From: Acidimicrobiia bacterium
GTDB taxonomy: Bacteria; Actinomycetota; Acidimicrobiia; Acidimicrobiales; VFJN01
NCBI GenBank assembly: GCA_009694375.1
Contig: SHVB01000004.1
Coordinates: 33,296-97,295 of the forward strand
Direction of reading: 5' to 3'
Length of the DNA stretch: 64,000 nt
The notes beneath the pieces are model-generated. The model had not been told where the DNA came from, did not search any database, and saw only the letters and a program-made list of their open reading frames with translations. This document shows, piece after piece, positions 34,720 through 43,016 of the stretch (position 1 is its first letter; every line of letters begins with the position of its first letter). The translations under genes and the position numbers were made by a program.

Positions 34720-35894
34720 GCGACGAATCCCCGGTCGACTACGTCTGGATCGATACCCCCGATGCCTTCGTCGCCCTGGTTGACACCCTGGCGGCGGTGG
34801 AGGTCTACGGGCTCGATACCGAGTTTCATCGCGAGCGCACGTATCACGCCCGGCTGGCCCTGCTGCAGTTGTCCTGGCCCGACGGGATCGCGGTAGTCGA
34901 CCCTCTGGCGGTAGATGTTGCCCCGCTGGCGCGTGTGTTGGCCGGCCCGGGTCTGTGTGTGATGCACGCGGCTAGTCAGGATCTGGAAATCCTGGTGCGA
35001 GTCTGCGGCACACTGCCCTCCCGGCTGTTCGACACTCAGGTGGCGGCCGGTTTCGTGGGCTACGCCAGCGTGGGTCTCGGCGCGCTGGTGCAGGGCGAAC
35101 TGGGGGTGAAGTTGCCCAAAGCAGATCGGCTCACGGACTGGATGGTCCGTCCGTTGGCGGCGGAGGCCATCACCTACGCGGCGTCAGACGTGGCCCACCT
35201 GCACGAACTCCATCACCGCATCGTGGCGAAGTTGGTGGAGCGGGGCCGTCTGCAGTGGGCCGAGGACGAGTGTGAGCTGCATCGCGTGCGGCCCACCAGC
35301 GGCCAGGAACCCGAGCGGGCTTGGTGGAGGATCAAAGAGGCTCGGTCGCTACGGGGACGGGCTGCTGCGGTGGCCCAGGTGCTGGCGGCATGGCGGGAGC
35401 GGCGGGCGGCCGACCTCGACCGGCCGGTGCGCTTCTTGCTGGCCGATCTGGCGCTCGTGTCGATGGCCCAGCGTCCCCCCGAGTCGCCCGATGATCTGCG
35501 TCGAGTGCGGGGGTTGGAGGATGGCAAGCGCAAGGGCAACGCCGGCCAGGAGTTGCTTACCGTGGTGGCGGAAGGTCAGTCGTTGGATCTCGCCGCCGTG
35601 CTCGTGCCCCCGGTGGAGGGCGTGGACCGCTCCCGGCGGGCCACGGCGTCGCTGGTGAGTGCATGGGCCGCCCAACGGGCCCGTGATCTCGAGATCGACC
35701 CGGCCATCCTGGCCACGCGGTCGGATGTCGAAACGCTGCTCATGGGCGAGGGTGGTCGGTTGGCTGCCGGATGGCGACACGACGCCGTGGGGGAACCCAT
35801 CCGGGCGCTGGCGGCGGGCGAAGCCTCGCTGGCGGTCGATGGCCAAGGCCGACTCGTGCTCGAGGCGAGGTCCGGAATCTCTTTCGTCGAGTAG
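34716..35894 (+). CDS. rnd: ribonuclease D
   Basis: 392 aa. DEDDy exonuclease residues: GLDTEFHRE (D34, E36), ASQDLEIL, and YAASDVAHL (Tyr and last Asp). After it comes an HRDC-like domain (about 205-285, ending with LRRVRGLEDGKRKGNAGQEL in part) and a second helical region, as in bacterial RNase D. It trims tRNA and other stable RNA 3' ends. GTG start overlaps the upstream stop (GTGA). Convergent with the GH13 gene, 18 bp apart. Confidence 0.9.
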   Translation: MSDESPVDYVWIDTPDAFVALVDTLAAVEVYGLDTEFHRERTYHARLALLQLSWPDGIAVVDPLAVDVAPLARVLAGPGLCVMHAASQDLEILVRVCGTLPSRLFDTQVAAGFVGYASVGLGALVQGELGVKLPKADRLTDWMVRPLAAEAITYAASDVAHLHELHHRIVAKLVERGRLQWAEDECELHRVRPTSGQEPERAWWRIKEARSLRGRAAAVAQVLAAWRERRAADLDRPVRFLLADLALVSMAQRPPESPDDLRRVRGLEDGKRKGNAGQELLTVVAEGQSLDLAAVLVPPVEGVDRSRRATASLVSAWAAQRARDLEIDPAILATRSDVETLLMGEGGRLAAGWRHDAVGEPIRALAAGEASLAVDGQGRLVLEARSGISFVE

Positions 35895-35912
35895 AGGATT
35901 CGTTTCCCTCCT

Positions 35913-37451
35913 CTAGGGGCGGAGGATCACGGCGTGATCAGGGTCCAAGGTGCCCGCGAAGGGTTGGCCCTCGCCTCCGCCATGACTGGAGACCTCCACG
36001 ATGCCGGGGTGCTCCACGCGGATCGGGTCGTCGCTCATGTTCATGATGATGGTGCGCTCGTCGCCGGGGGTGTGGCGCCGCCAACCCAGCGTGCCCGCCG
36101 GGGTATCGATGAGGTCCTGCTGTCCACTCTGGAGAGCCGGCGAGGCGGCGCGGGCGGCCAGGAGCCGACGGTAGAGGTGCAGTACCGAAGCAGGATCGGC
36201 CCGCTGGGCCTGGGCGGAACGAGCCGTGGCATCAGGCGGAAAGGGCAGCCACGGATCGGGTCCCCAGCCGTGGTGCTCGGCGGTGGTCCAGGGAATCGGG
36301 GCCCGACAGCCGTCGCGTCCGCCCGGGTCACGTACCTGGCCCGGGGCCACGATGGCGTCCTCCAACCCCAGTTCCTCCCCGGCGTAGAGAAACGGAGTGC
36401 CGCGCTGGGTCAGCAGCGCGACCGCTGCCGCGCGAGCGCGGCTTTCGGCGCCGTCGTAGCGGGTGCGATGGCGGGGCACGTCATGGTTGGACAGCACCCA
36501 GGTGGGCCAGGCCTCGCGGGGGTCGAGTAGTTCTTCGATGCGCTCGATTCGATGCCGCCAGGCGGCTGCGTCCCACGGGGCGTGGAGGGTAGCGAAGTTG
36601 AAGGCCAGGTGCAGTTCGTCGCCGTCGCCGTAGTACGGGGCCACCCAGCGGGTGCCGGGCAGCGCCGTCTCGCCGACGATCACCCGATCGCCGGGGTAGC
36701 TGTCGACCAGCCGCCGTAGCCCTCGGATGTGCTCGTGGGTGCTGGCGTGCTCGTTGGAGACGCAGTGCGGCAGTTCCGACCACGGCGGGATGTCGTCGGG
36801 GAAGGCGGGATGGCGCCCGATGCAATGTACGACGTCGATCCGGAAGCCGTCGACGCCCCGGTCAAGCCAGAATCGCATCACGTCGTGCATGGCCTCCACC
36901 ACGGCGGGATTGGCCCAGTTCAGGTCCGGTTGTTCGGGCAGGAACTGGTGCAGGTACCACTGCTCGGTGGGTTCGTCCCAGCTCCAGGCGGCGCCGTCGG
37001 TGATGAAGGCACCGCGCCAGTTGTTGGGCGGAACCGTCGGGCCCCCGCCGTCATGCCAGACGTACCAGTCCCGTTTCGGGTCGAGACGACTGCGTCGGGC
37101 CGCCTGAAACCAGGGGTGGTCGATCGAGGTGTGGTTGGGCACGAGATCGACCACCACCCGCAGGCCCAGGGCATGGGCGTCGGCCAGGAGGTGGTCGAAG
37201 GCGGCTAGGTCGCCAAAGAGTGGGTCGACATCGCAGAAGTCGGCCACGTCGTAGCCGTAGTCGTGCATGGGAGAGCGGTAGAAGGGCGATAACCACAGGG
37301 CGTCCACGCCTAGCCAGGCCACGTCGGGGAGGCGGGCCCGAATCCCTTCCAGGTCGCCTACGCCGTCACCGTTGGAGTCGGCAAAGGAGCGGGGGTACAC
37401 CTGATACACCACGCTGGAGCGCCACCACGGGTGGGGGGGGGAGTCCTTCAC
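35913..37451 (-). CDS. GH13 alpha-glucosidase (oligo-1,6-glucosidase-like)
   Basis: 512 aa, no signal peptide. Conserved GH13 regions in order: DLVPNHTS (102-109), GFRIDVVH (nucleophile D206), VGETALPG (acid/base E261) and LSNHDVPRH (D324). NSNGDGVGDLEGI-like SNGDGVGDLEGI near 26 is typical of exo-acting alpha-glucosidases and trehalose-related enzymes. It has the usual C-terminal beta domain. Likely cleaves alpha-glucosidic linkages of cytosolic maltodextrins or similar. GTG start with TAGGAT 7 nt upstream. Confidence 0.9.
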   Translation of the reverse strand: MKDSPPHPWWRSSVVYQVYPRSFADSNGDGVGDLEGIRARLPDVAWLGVDALWLSPFYRSPMHDYGYDVADFCDVDPLFGDLAAFDHLLADAHALGLRVVVDLVPNHTSIDHPWFQAARRSRLDPKRDWYVWHDGGGPTVPPNNWRGAFITDGAAWSWDEPTEQWYLHQFLPEQPDLNWANPAVVEAMHDVMRFWLDRGVDGFRIDVVHCIGRHPAFPDDIPPWSELPHCVSNEHASTHEHIRGLRRLVDSYPGDRVIVGETALPGTRWVAPYYGDGDELHLAFNFATLHAPWDAAAWRHRIERIEELLDPREAWPTWVLSNHDVPRHRTRYDGAESRARAAAVALLTQRGTPFLYAGEELGLEDAIVAPGQVRDPGGRDGCRAPIPWTTAEHHGWGPDPWLPFPPDATARSAQAQRADPASVLHLYRRLLAARAASPALQSGQQDLIDTPAGTLGWRRHTPGDERTIIMNMSDDPIRVEHPGIVEVSSHGGGEGQPFAGTLDPDHAVILRP

Positions 37452-37458
37452 CGGGCGA

Positions 37459-37464
37459 ATCCTA
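37459..37464 (-). promoter_or_regulatory. putative -10 box (TAGGAT), leaderless
   Basis: Minus-strand TAGGAT ends 7 nt before the GTG at 37451. Confidence 0.45.
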
Positions 37465-37505
37465 GAGGGTGCATTCCGGGGTGGGCGATCCTGGTGGCCT
37501 CGCGC

Positions 37506-37511
37506 TAGGGT
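37506..37511 (+). promoter_or_regulatory. putative -10 box (TAGGGT) with a leader
   Basis: TAGGGT lies 36 nt before the GTG at 37548; the leader of about 30 nt carries GGGAG (37537-37541), a Shine-Dalgarno 6 nt from the start. Confidence 0.35.
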
Positions 37512-37547
37512 GGAAGTCCATCACCCCTGCGAGTCTGGGAGCCGTCC

Positions 37548-37754
37548 GTGAAAAAGGGACGCCATCGGCGCTTCGAAGAAGCCCGTAAGCTCAAACAGTC
37601 CGGTCCGGATTTCCTGTTCAGTAATGAGGCGGGGCGTTCCGAGACCAACGATAACGACAGTGACAATAACGACGGAGAGGAGGACCACTACGCCGAGTTG
37701 GCGCGCAAGTACGGTGCCCTCGACGAAGATTCCGAGCTGGCGGATCCGCAGTAG
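37548..37754 (+). CDS. small acidic protein of unknown function
   Basis: 68 aa. A basic N-terminus (MKKGRHRRFEEARKLK), then a low-complexity Asn/Asp/Glu stretch (NDNDSDNNDGEED) and an acidic helix (HYAELARKYGAL). Not a recognised family. The middle is AT-richer than its surroundings (AAC/AAT/GAT codons). The GTG start has a clear GGGAG Shine-Dalgarno, which supports real translation. Confidence 0.6.
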   Translation: MKKGRHRRFEEARKLKQSGPDFLFSNEAGRSETNDNDSDNNDGEEDHYAELARKYGALDEDSELADPQ

Positions 37755-37766
37755 GTCCTCGTCGCC

Positions 37767-38489
37767 TCAACGCTTCCGTAGGGCGGGGTGAGGTAGGTAC
37801 TGCTCGGTGCCTCGGGCCGAGACATGTTCGACGAACATGTCATAGACCCTCTGCCCGACGGTTTCTACGATCTCGTCGCGCATTGTCTCGTAGACCGGCT
37901 GATGGTCGACGAAGGCGTCAGGATCTTCGGTGCACCACCAGTGGAACTCCACGCCGCCGTCTCCCCAGTCGCGGCGCTTCCACTCCCGCAGCGTTGAGGT
38001 GACATGGCCATCGTCCTCGGTTTGGTCGTCGAGGCGAAGCGGAAGTTGCCAGCACACGGTGGGCTTCCAATCGAGGGGCCGTTCGCCGGCGGCCAGGGCG
38101 GCGGTGTGCAGCGCGCATCCGATGCCTCCCTCGAAGCCCGGACGGTTCAGGAAGATGCAGGCCCCATCCACCAGTCGGGTGGTGATGTCACCGGCCTTGC
38201 TGGTCTTGGTGGTTCCCCTCTGGTGGCCCTGGCGATGGAACTGCCATAGCTCAGGAGTGAGGCGGTCGACGTAACTGAGCATGTTCGCCTCGTCGGCTTC
38301 GTCCACGAAGTGGGCGCCGTAGCTACAGCAGCCCTGATGCAACTCCGGGGCCGCTTCGGTGAGCACCCCCTGGCAGCCATCCCCAAAGACACACCGCCAA
38401 CCACTGGTGAGGAAGGTGATGTCGAACACCCAGGTGCGGTCGAGGTCGGGGTCTTCGAAACTCACCAATTCGTGGATGTCGTCGGGCAT
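37767..38489 (-). CDS. cysteine-rich protein, possible YkgJ-like metal-chelating domain
   Basis: 240 aa. Cys cluster in the order seen in YkgJ-type zinc/iron-chelating proteins: CVFGDGCQG, GCCSYGAHF, CIFLN, GCALH, VCWQLPL and WWCTED. The FLN...GCALH...VCWQLP series parallels the family's CxFL...CxIH...CRxFP. Soluble, no signal peptide; role unknown. ATG at 38489 with AGGAG about 7 nt upstream. Convergent with the small acidic protein, divergent from the next small gene. Confidence 0.65.
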   Translation of the reverse strand: MPDDIHELVSFEDPDLDRTWVFDITFLTSGWRCVFGDGCQGVLTEAAPELHQGCCSYGAHFVDEADEANMLSYVDRLTPELWQFHRQGHQRGTTKTSKAGDITTRLVDGACIFLNRPGFEGGIGCALHTAALAAGERPLDWKPTVCWQLPLRLDDQTEDDGHVTSTLREWKRRDWGDGGVEFHWWCTEDPDAFVDHQPVYETMRDEIVETVGQRVYDMFVEHVSARGTEQYLPHPALRKR

Positions 38490-38526
38490 GGTCGCTCCTG
38501 GTCGGGGACTCTGGAGGTTACTGCCC

Positions 38527-38532
38527 TACGCT
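38527..38532 (+). promoter_or_regulatory. putative -10 box (TACGCT), leaderless
   Basis: TACGCT ends 7 nt before the ATG at 38540. Confidence 0.45.
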
Positions 38533-38539
38533 CCACGCG

Positions 38540-38749
38540 ATGGCCGGTGAGTTCGATGACATTCGCGATCGCCTCGAAGCGATCTCTGAGGAGTTGGCCG
38601 ACCTGTCGATCCAGCGACTGAAAGAGAGTATTGATGCGGGCGGCCACGAACTTCCCGTGGACGAGAAACGCATGGCCCGGGCCCGTCGGGCGGTGGAGAA
38701 AGCGGTGGGCATCCTGCAAGAACCCGACCGCCATCACGATCTCGACTAA
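38540..38749 (+). CDS. small conserved-looking helical protein
   Basis: 69 aa, mostly charged helix: DIRDRLEAISEELADLSIQR, then a short turn and RMARARRAVEKAVGILQ. Could form a coiled coil or helical hairpin. No family recognised with confidence. Leaderless-type -10 box 7 nt before the ATG supports expression. Followed by 88 bp with nothing recognisable before the fbiC stop. Confidence 0.6.
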   Translation: MAGEFDDIRDRLEAISEELADLSIQRLKESIDAGGHELPVDEKRMARARRAVEKAVGILQEPDRHHDLD

Positions 38750-38837
38750 TCCGCCAAGCGGTTCGCTCCACTGGTCCGGGGCCAGGCGTGCACGAGATCA
38801 TCATGGCCGGAAGACATGAACGAGGGAGCGGTGGGCG

Positions 38838-41210
38838 CTAGGGAGCGTCGGCCCGTTCGGGACGGCCGTACAAGGTGGTGCGCTGCTCGAGGTGCCGACC
38901 GAGAGGCGCCACCCAGGCCCGGAAGCCATCTTCATCCATCATGGTTCCGTGGCTGGCCCCCGCCGCTCGCGAAATGTTTTCGTCCATCAGCGTCCCACCG
39001 AGATCATTGGCTCCGGCCTGCAGGATTTGGGCGGCACCGCCATGACCCATCTTCACCCACGACACCTGGATGTTGTCGATCCACCCGTGATAGGCGATCC
39101 GCCCTACGGCGTGCATGAGCACCGCCTCGCGGAAGGTGGGGCCCCGGCGGGCGTTGTGCTGTAGGTAGATCGGTGCCGCCATGTGCACGAAGGGCAGGGG
39201 GACGAACTCGGTGAAGCCGCCGGTCTCCTGCTGGAGGTCCCGGGTGCGTACGAGGTGGCGGGCCCAGGAGCGCGGTTGCTCAATGGCCCCAAACATGATG
39301 GTGACATTGGAGCGCAGGCCGACCTGATGGGCGGTGCGGTGGGCTTCGAGCCATTCCTCGGTGTTGATCTTGTCGGGGCAGAGAAGGGCACGGACGGGGT
39401 CGTCGAGTATCTCGGCGGCGGTCCCCGGGAGGGTCTTGAGACCCACCGCCATGAGGCGTTTGAGATAGTCGGCGAGCGGTTCCCCGAGGCGTTTGGCCCC
39501 CTCGGTTACCTCCAGCGCAGTGAAACCGTGGATGTGGATTTGGGGGGCGACGTCATGGACGGCGCGGGCCACATCGATGTAGTAATCGCCGTCGAAGTCG
39601 GGGTGGATGCCACCCTGCAGGCACACTTCGGTGGCCCCGGCGGCCACGCCTTCGAGCACGCGAGCCTGGATGTCTTCGAGGGTGAGGAGGTAGGGCTTTC
39701 CCCGCAGGTTGAGGGAGAGCGGACCCTTGGAGAAGCCGCAGAAACGGCACTTGAAGGTGCAGACATTGGTGTAGTTGATGTTGCGATTGCGCACATAGGT
39801 GACCACACCGCCCACCACGGATCGACGCAGATCGTCGGCGACCTCCGCCACCGCCGCCACCTCGCTGCCGCGGGCGGAGAACAGCGTGGTGATCTCGTCC
39901 TCGCCGACCTCCTGGCCCAACAGGACTCCGTCGAGAATCTCGCCCACCGGGCCGCGCCAGCCGCGCCGACCGGGTGCCGGGACGAGATGGACCGGCTCCA
40001 CCGGGGCACCGGAGTACCAGGCGGTGTTACGGCGACCAATCTGCACGACCTCGGCCCCGGTACCGGCTTCTACGGCCGCTTTGATCTGTTCGGGAAACAC
40101 CGACCCGGGGTCGTCGCGGGCCAGACCTTCGGCATCGCTTCGATCGAGTACGCCGAAGCGGGTCTCCGGGCTCAGCCACCGCAACGGGTCGAGAGCAAAA
40201 GGCGGGTAGAGGGTGAGGCGCGGGGCGAGCATGAAGCCAGCCTCTTCGGTGACCTGCCGCAGCCGCTCGAGGCCCGGCCAGGGGCGCTCGGGATTGACGT
40301 GGTCGGCGGTGACAGGAGAGACGCCACCCCAGTCGTCGATCCCCGCCGCGAGCAGGGGGGCAAAGTCGTCGGACAGGTTGGGGGGGGCCTGCAGATGGAT
40401 GTCGGGCGGGAGGATGAGACGGGCCAGCGCGATGGCCTGTTGGTAGTCCTCGGGGGGGCAGGCCGGGGCGTTGTGCATGGCGGTGCCCGTTTTGGGCAGG
40501 AAATTCTGGACGATTACCTCTTGGACATGGCCGTGGCGGAGGTGAGAAGCCGCAATGGCCTCCAGCGCCTCGATGCGGTCCGAGAGGGTCTCTCCGATTC
40601 CCACGAGGATCCCGGTGGTGAAGGGGATGGCCAGTTCGCCCGCCCCCTCAAGGGTGGCCAAGCGGCGGGCCGGGTCTTTATCGGGGGCGCCGCGATGACA
40701 ATCGAGGTCCGCTCGCAACGACTCGATCATCATCCCCTGACTGGGGGCAACCGACCGCAGACTCGCCAACTCAGCCTTGGTGAGCGCCCCGGCATTGGCG
40801 TGGGGAAGCAACCCCGTCTCGTGCAACACCAGGCGCGCCATGGCGATGAGGTACTCCACCGTGGAGGCATAGCCGTGCTCGTGAAGCCACTGGCGGGCAA
40901 TCGGATAGCGATCCTCGGGGCCTTCCCCGAGGGTGAAGAGCGCCTCGTGGCAGCCGGCACGGGCACCGGTGGTGGCGATCGCCAAGACCTGTTCGGGGGT
41001 GAGGTAGGGCGAGGCCAACCGGGCGGGCGGTTGGGCAAAGGTGCAGTAGCCACACCGATCGCGACACAGCATCGTGAGCGGGATGAATACCTTCGGCGAA
41101 AATGTGACTCGACGGCCGTGGGCTTGGTCGCGCACAGCCTGGGCTTGGCGCAGCAGGTCCGGGAGGGGCCGCCGGGCTAGTTCCGCGTGGTGCTGGGCCG
41201 TCCGGGACAT
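38838..41210 (-). CDS. fbiC: FO synthase, fused CofG-CofH (coenzyme F420 biosynthesis)
   Basis: 790 aa with two radical-SAM domains. The N-terminal CofG half has CRDRCGYC (C49, C53, C56); the CofH half has CTFKCRFC (about 481-488) and HPDFDGDYY further on. Together they join tyrosine with 5-amino-6-ribitylaminouracil to make FO, the chromophore of F420. Length and domain order match mycobacterial FbiC. ATG at 41210 with TAGGGT 6 nt upstream, so it probably has its own leaderless promoter although it follows pgl by 26 nt on the same strand. Confidence 0.96.
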   Translation of the reverse strand: MSRTAQHHAELARRPLPDLLRQAQAVRDQAHGRRVTFSPKVFIPLTMLCRDRCGYCTFAQPPARLASPYLTPEQVLAIATTGARAGCHEALFTLGEGPEDRYPIARQWLHEHGYASTVEYLIAMARLVLHETGLLPHANAGALTKAELASLRSVAPSQGMMIESLRADLDCHRGAPDKDPARRLATLEGAGELAIPFTTGILVGIGETLSDRIEALEAIAASHLRHGHVQEVIVQNFLPKTGTAMHNAPACPPEDYQQAIALARLILPPDIHLQAPPNLSDDFAPLLAAGIDDWGGVSPVTADHVNPERPWPGLERLRQVTEEAGFMLAPRLTLYPPFALDPLRWLSPETRFGVLDRSDAEGLARDDPGSVFPEQIKAAVEAGTGAEVVQIGRRNTAWYSGAPVEPVHLVPAPGRRGWRGPVGEILDGVLLGQEVGEDEITTLFSARGSEVAAVAEVADDLRRSVVGGVVTYVRNRNINYTNVCTFKCRFCGFSKGPLSLNLRGKPYLLTLEDIQARVLEGVAAGATEVCLQGGIHPDFDGDYYIDVARAVHDVAPQIHIHGFTALEVTEGAKRLGEPLADYLKRLMAVGLKTLPGTAAEILDDPVRALLCPDKINTEEWLEAHRTAHQVGLRSNVTIMFGAIEQPRSWARHLVRTRDLQQETGGFTEFVPLPFVHMAAPIYLQHNARRGPTFREAVLMHAVGRIAYHGWIDNIQVSWVKMGHGGAAQILQAGANDLGGTLMDENISRAAGASHGTMMDEDGFRAWVAPLGRHLEQRTTLYGRPERADAP

Positions 41211-41216
41211 GGGCGC

Positions 41217-41222
41217 ACCCTA
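41217..41222 (-). promoter_or_regulatory. putative -10 box (TAGGGT), leaderless, for fbiC
   Basis: Minus-strand TAGGGT ends 6 nt before the fbiC ATG at 41210, between pgl and fbiC. Confidence 0.5.
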
Positions 41223-41236
41223 TCGTCGCCGTTCCC

Positions 41237-41911
41237 TTAGGCGGGTGGCCCGGCGGCCGACGGATCGGCGATCCAGATCACCTGCGGGGCACGAACGTGG
41301 CTGGCGGGGCAATCGGGGTCGCCGGCCACGACGCGCGCCAGGGCCTCGCGCTTGGCTTCACCGACGACGGTGACCAGCACCAGGTTGGCCCGGGCGATCC
41401 CGGCCTGGGTGAGGGTCATCCGCCGGTGGGGATGGTTTCCCGTCGGGTCGATATTCATCACCACGAGGCGTCCCGGGTCGGCCTCCAGGCCGGTCGATCG
41501 CGGAAACAGTGAGGCCGTGTGGCCGTCGGTGCCCAAGCCGAGGTGTACGAGGTCGAGGTGGCCCAGTTCGCCGAGGCGCAGTTGGTACGGGTCGGGACCC
41601 TCATCGCAGAACATGGGGAAGGTGGCGTTCACCGCCCCCACCGGTTCGAGAAGGGCGGTGCGGGCGAGGTGGTAATTGGAATCAGGTGACTCCTGGGGGA
41701 CGCACCGCTCATCGCCCCAGTAGATGTTCACCTTCCACCAATCGATTTGCGATCCGGCTTCATCGGCGAGGCGCTCGTAGCAAAGGCGAGCGGTTTCGCC
41801 GCCGGACACAGCAAACGAGAAGGTCTCCTGGGGACGGGACTGGAAGGCTTCGATCACGCGTTCGGCAAACTCTCCGGGCACGTCATCCACCACCGCAAGT
41901 TCCCCGTACAT
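41237..41911 (-). CDS. pgl: 6-phosphogluconolactonase
   Basis: 224 aa of the DevB/NagB-like lactonase family. FAVSGGETAR near residue 33, NIYWGDERCVP with the conserved acidic pair, SNYHLART, and LGLGTDGHTASLFP (catalytic His) are all present. Hydrolyses 6-phosphogluconolactone in the oxidative pentose phosphate pathway. The ATG at 41911 is 1 nt past the transaldolase stop, so translation is coupled. No zwf or opcA lies beside it. Confidence 0.92.
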   Translation of the reverse strand: MYGELAVVDDVPGEFAERVIEAFQSRPQETFSFAVSGGETARLCYERLADEAGSQIDWWKVNIYWGDERCVPQESPDSNYHLARTALLEPVGAVNATFPMFCDEGPDPYQLRLGELGHLDLVHLGLGTDGHTASLFPRSTGLEADPGRLVVMNIDPTGNHPHRRMTLTQAGIARANLVLVTVVGEAKREALARVVAGDPDCPASHVRAPQVIWIADPSAAGPPA

Positions 41912-41912
41912 G

Positions 41913-43016
41913 TCAGGGGGTGGTCGTTTCGACGGCTTTAGCCTCGAGAACACCGATGAGGTCGTCGAACGCTTTGGCAAACGAGGCCACTCCCTGCGCT
42001 TCCAGCACCTCGCCCACATCGGCCAGGTGGACACCGACGGCTTCGGCGGCGGCGAGAACCTCGCGTGCCGCGTTGGGGTGGGCATCTACCCTTCGCTCCA
42101 CTCGGCCGTGATCGAGGAACGCCGCGATGGTTTCCTCCGGCATCGTGTTCACCGTGTCGGGCCCGATGAGTTCATCCACATAGCAAGTATCGGGGTAGGC
42201 CGGATTCTTGGTGGAGGTAGAGGCCCACAGGGGCCGTTGTACGCGGGCCCCCCGGGCCACGAGGGCCTCCCAGCGTTCGCCCTGAAAGGTGGCTCGGAAC
42301 TCGGCGTAGGCCACCTGGGCCTGGGCGATGGCCACCTGGCCGCGTAGGGCGAGCGCGGCGGGTGTGGCGATAGCGTCGAGCCGGCGATCCACTTCGCTGT
42401 CTACCCGCGAGATGAAGAAACTGGCGACGCTGGAAATCCGGCTCAGGTCCCCCTCGGCCCGTTCCAGACCGGCGAGGTAGGCCTCCATCACCTCGGCGTA
42501 GCGCTCAAGGCTGAAGATCAAGGTGACGTTGATGCTGCGACCCTCGGCGATCATCGTCCGAATCGGCGCGATCCCCTCGGTGGTGCCGGGGATCTTCACG
42601 TAGAGGTTGGGCTCGTTGATTCGCTCGTGCAACCGTCGGGCCGCCGTTTCCGTGCTGGCGGCGTCGCGGGCCAAGGCGGGCGCGATCTCCACCGACACGT
42701 AGCCGTCGACACCGTCGCTGGCGTCGTAGACGGGTCGGAGGAGCGCCAGTGCACCGTTGATGTCGGTGGTGACCAGATCCCAGTAGGCGTCGAGGACCGA
42801 CGAACCGTGGCGGATCAGGTCGTCAAACTGCTCGTCGTAGTCGTGTCCTGAACTGATGGCCTTTTGGAAGATCGACGGATTGGAAGTGAGGCCACGGATG
42901 CCGCGCTCCACCCAACGGGCCAACTCGCCGTTGGTAAGCCATTCCCGCCGCAGGTTGTCCATCCAAGGGCTCTGCCCGTGGGTGTGGAGATCGCCGAGGT
43001 CGGGGGGATGGCTCAT
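41913..43016 (-). CDS. tal: transaldolase
   Basis: 367 aa. LTSNPSIFQ (43-51) and LYVKIPGT with the Schiff-base Lys (K141) identify the actinobacterial (type 2) transaldolase; STKNPAYPDTCYVDELIGPD is another conserved stretch. Transfers dihydroxyacetone units between sugar phosphates. The ATG overlaps the transketolase stop by 4 nt (ATGA). An apparent longer frame upstream lies inside tkt and is rejected. Confidence 0.95.
   Translation of the reverse strand: MSHPPDLGDLHTHGQSPWMDNLRREWLTNGELARWVERGIRGLTSNPSIFQKAISSGHDYDEQFDDLIRHGSSVLDAYWDLVTTDINGALALLRPVYDASDGVDGYVSVEIAPALARDAASTETAARRLHERINEPNLYVKIPGTTEGIAPIRTMIAEGRSINVTLIFSLERYAEVMEAYLAGLERAEGDLSRISSVASFFISRVDSEVDRRLDAIATPAALALRGQVAIAQAQVAYAEFRATFQGERWEALVARGARVQRPLWASTSTKNPAYPDTCYVDELIGPDTVNTMPEETIAAFLDHGRVERRVDAHPNAAREVLAAAEAVGVHLADVGEVLEAQGVASFAKAFDDLIGVLEAKAVETTTP

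Noticed and set aside
39183..41180. Long plus-strand frame of 665 codons opposite fbiC
   Set aside because: Antisense shadow: Gly/Arg/His-rich without domain motifs, and fbiC on the other strand is unmistakable.
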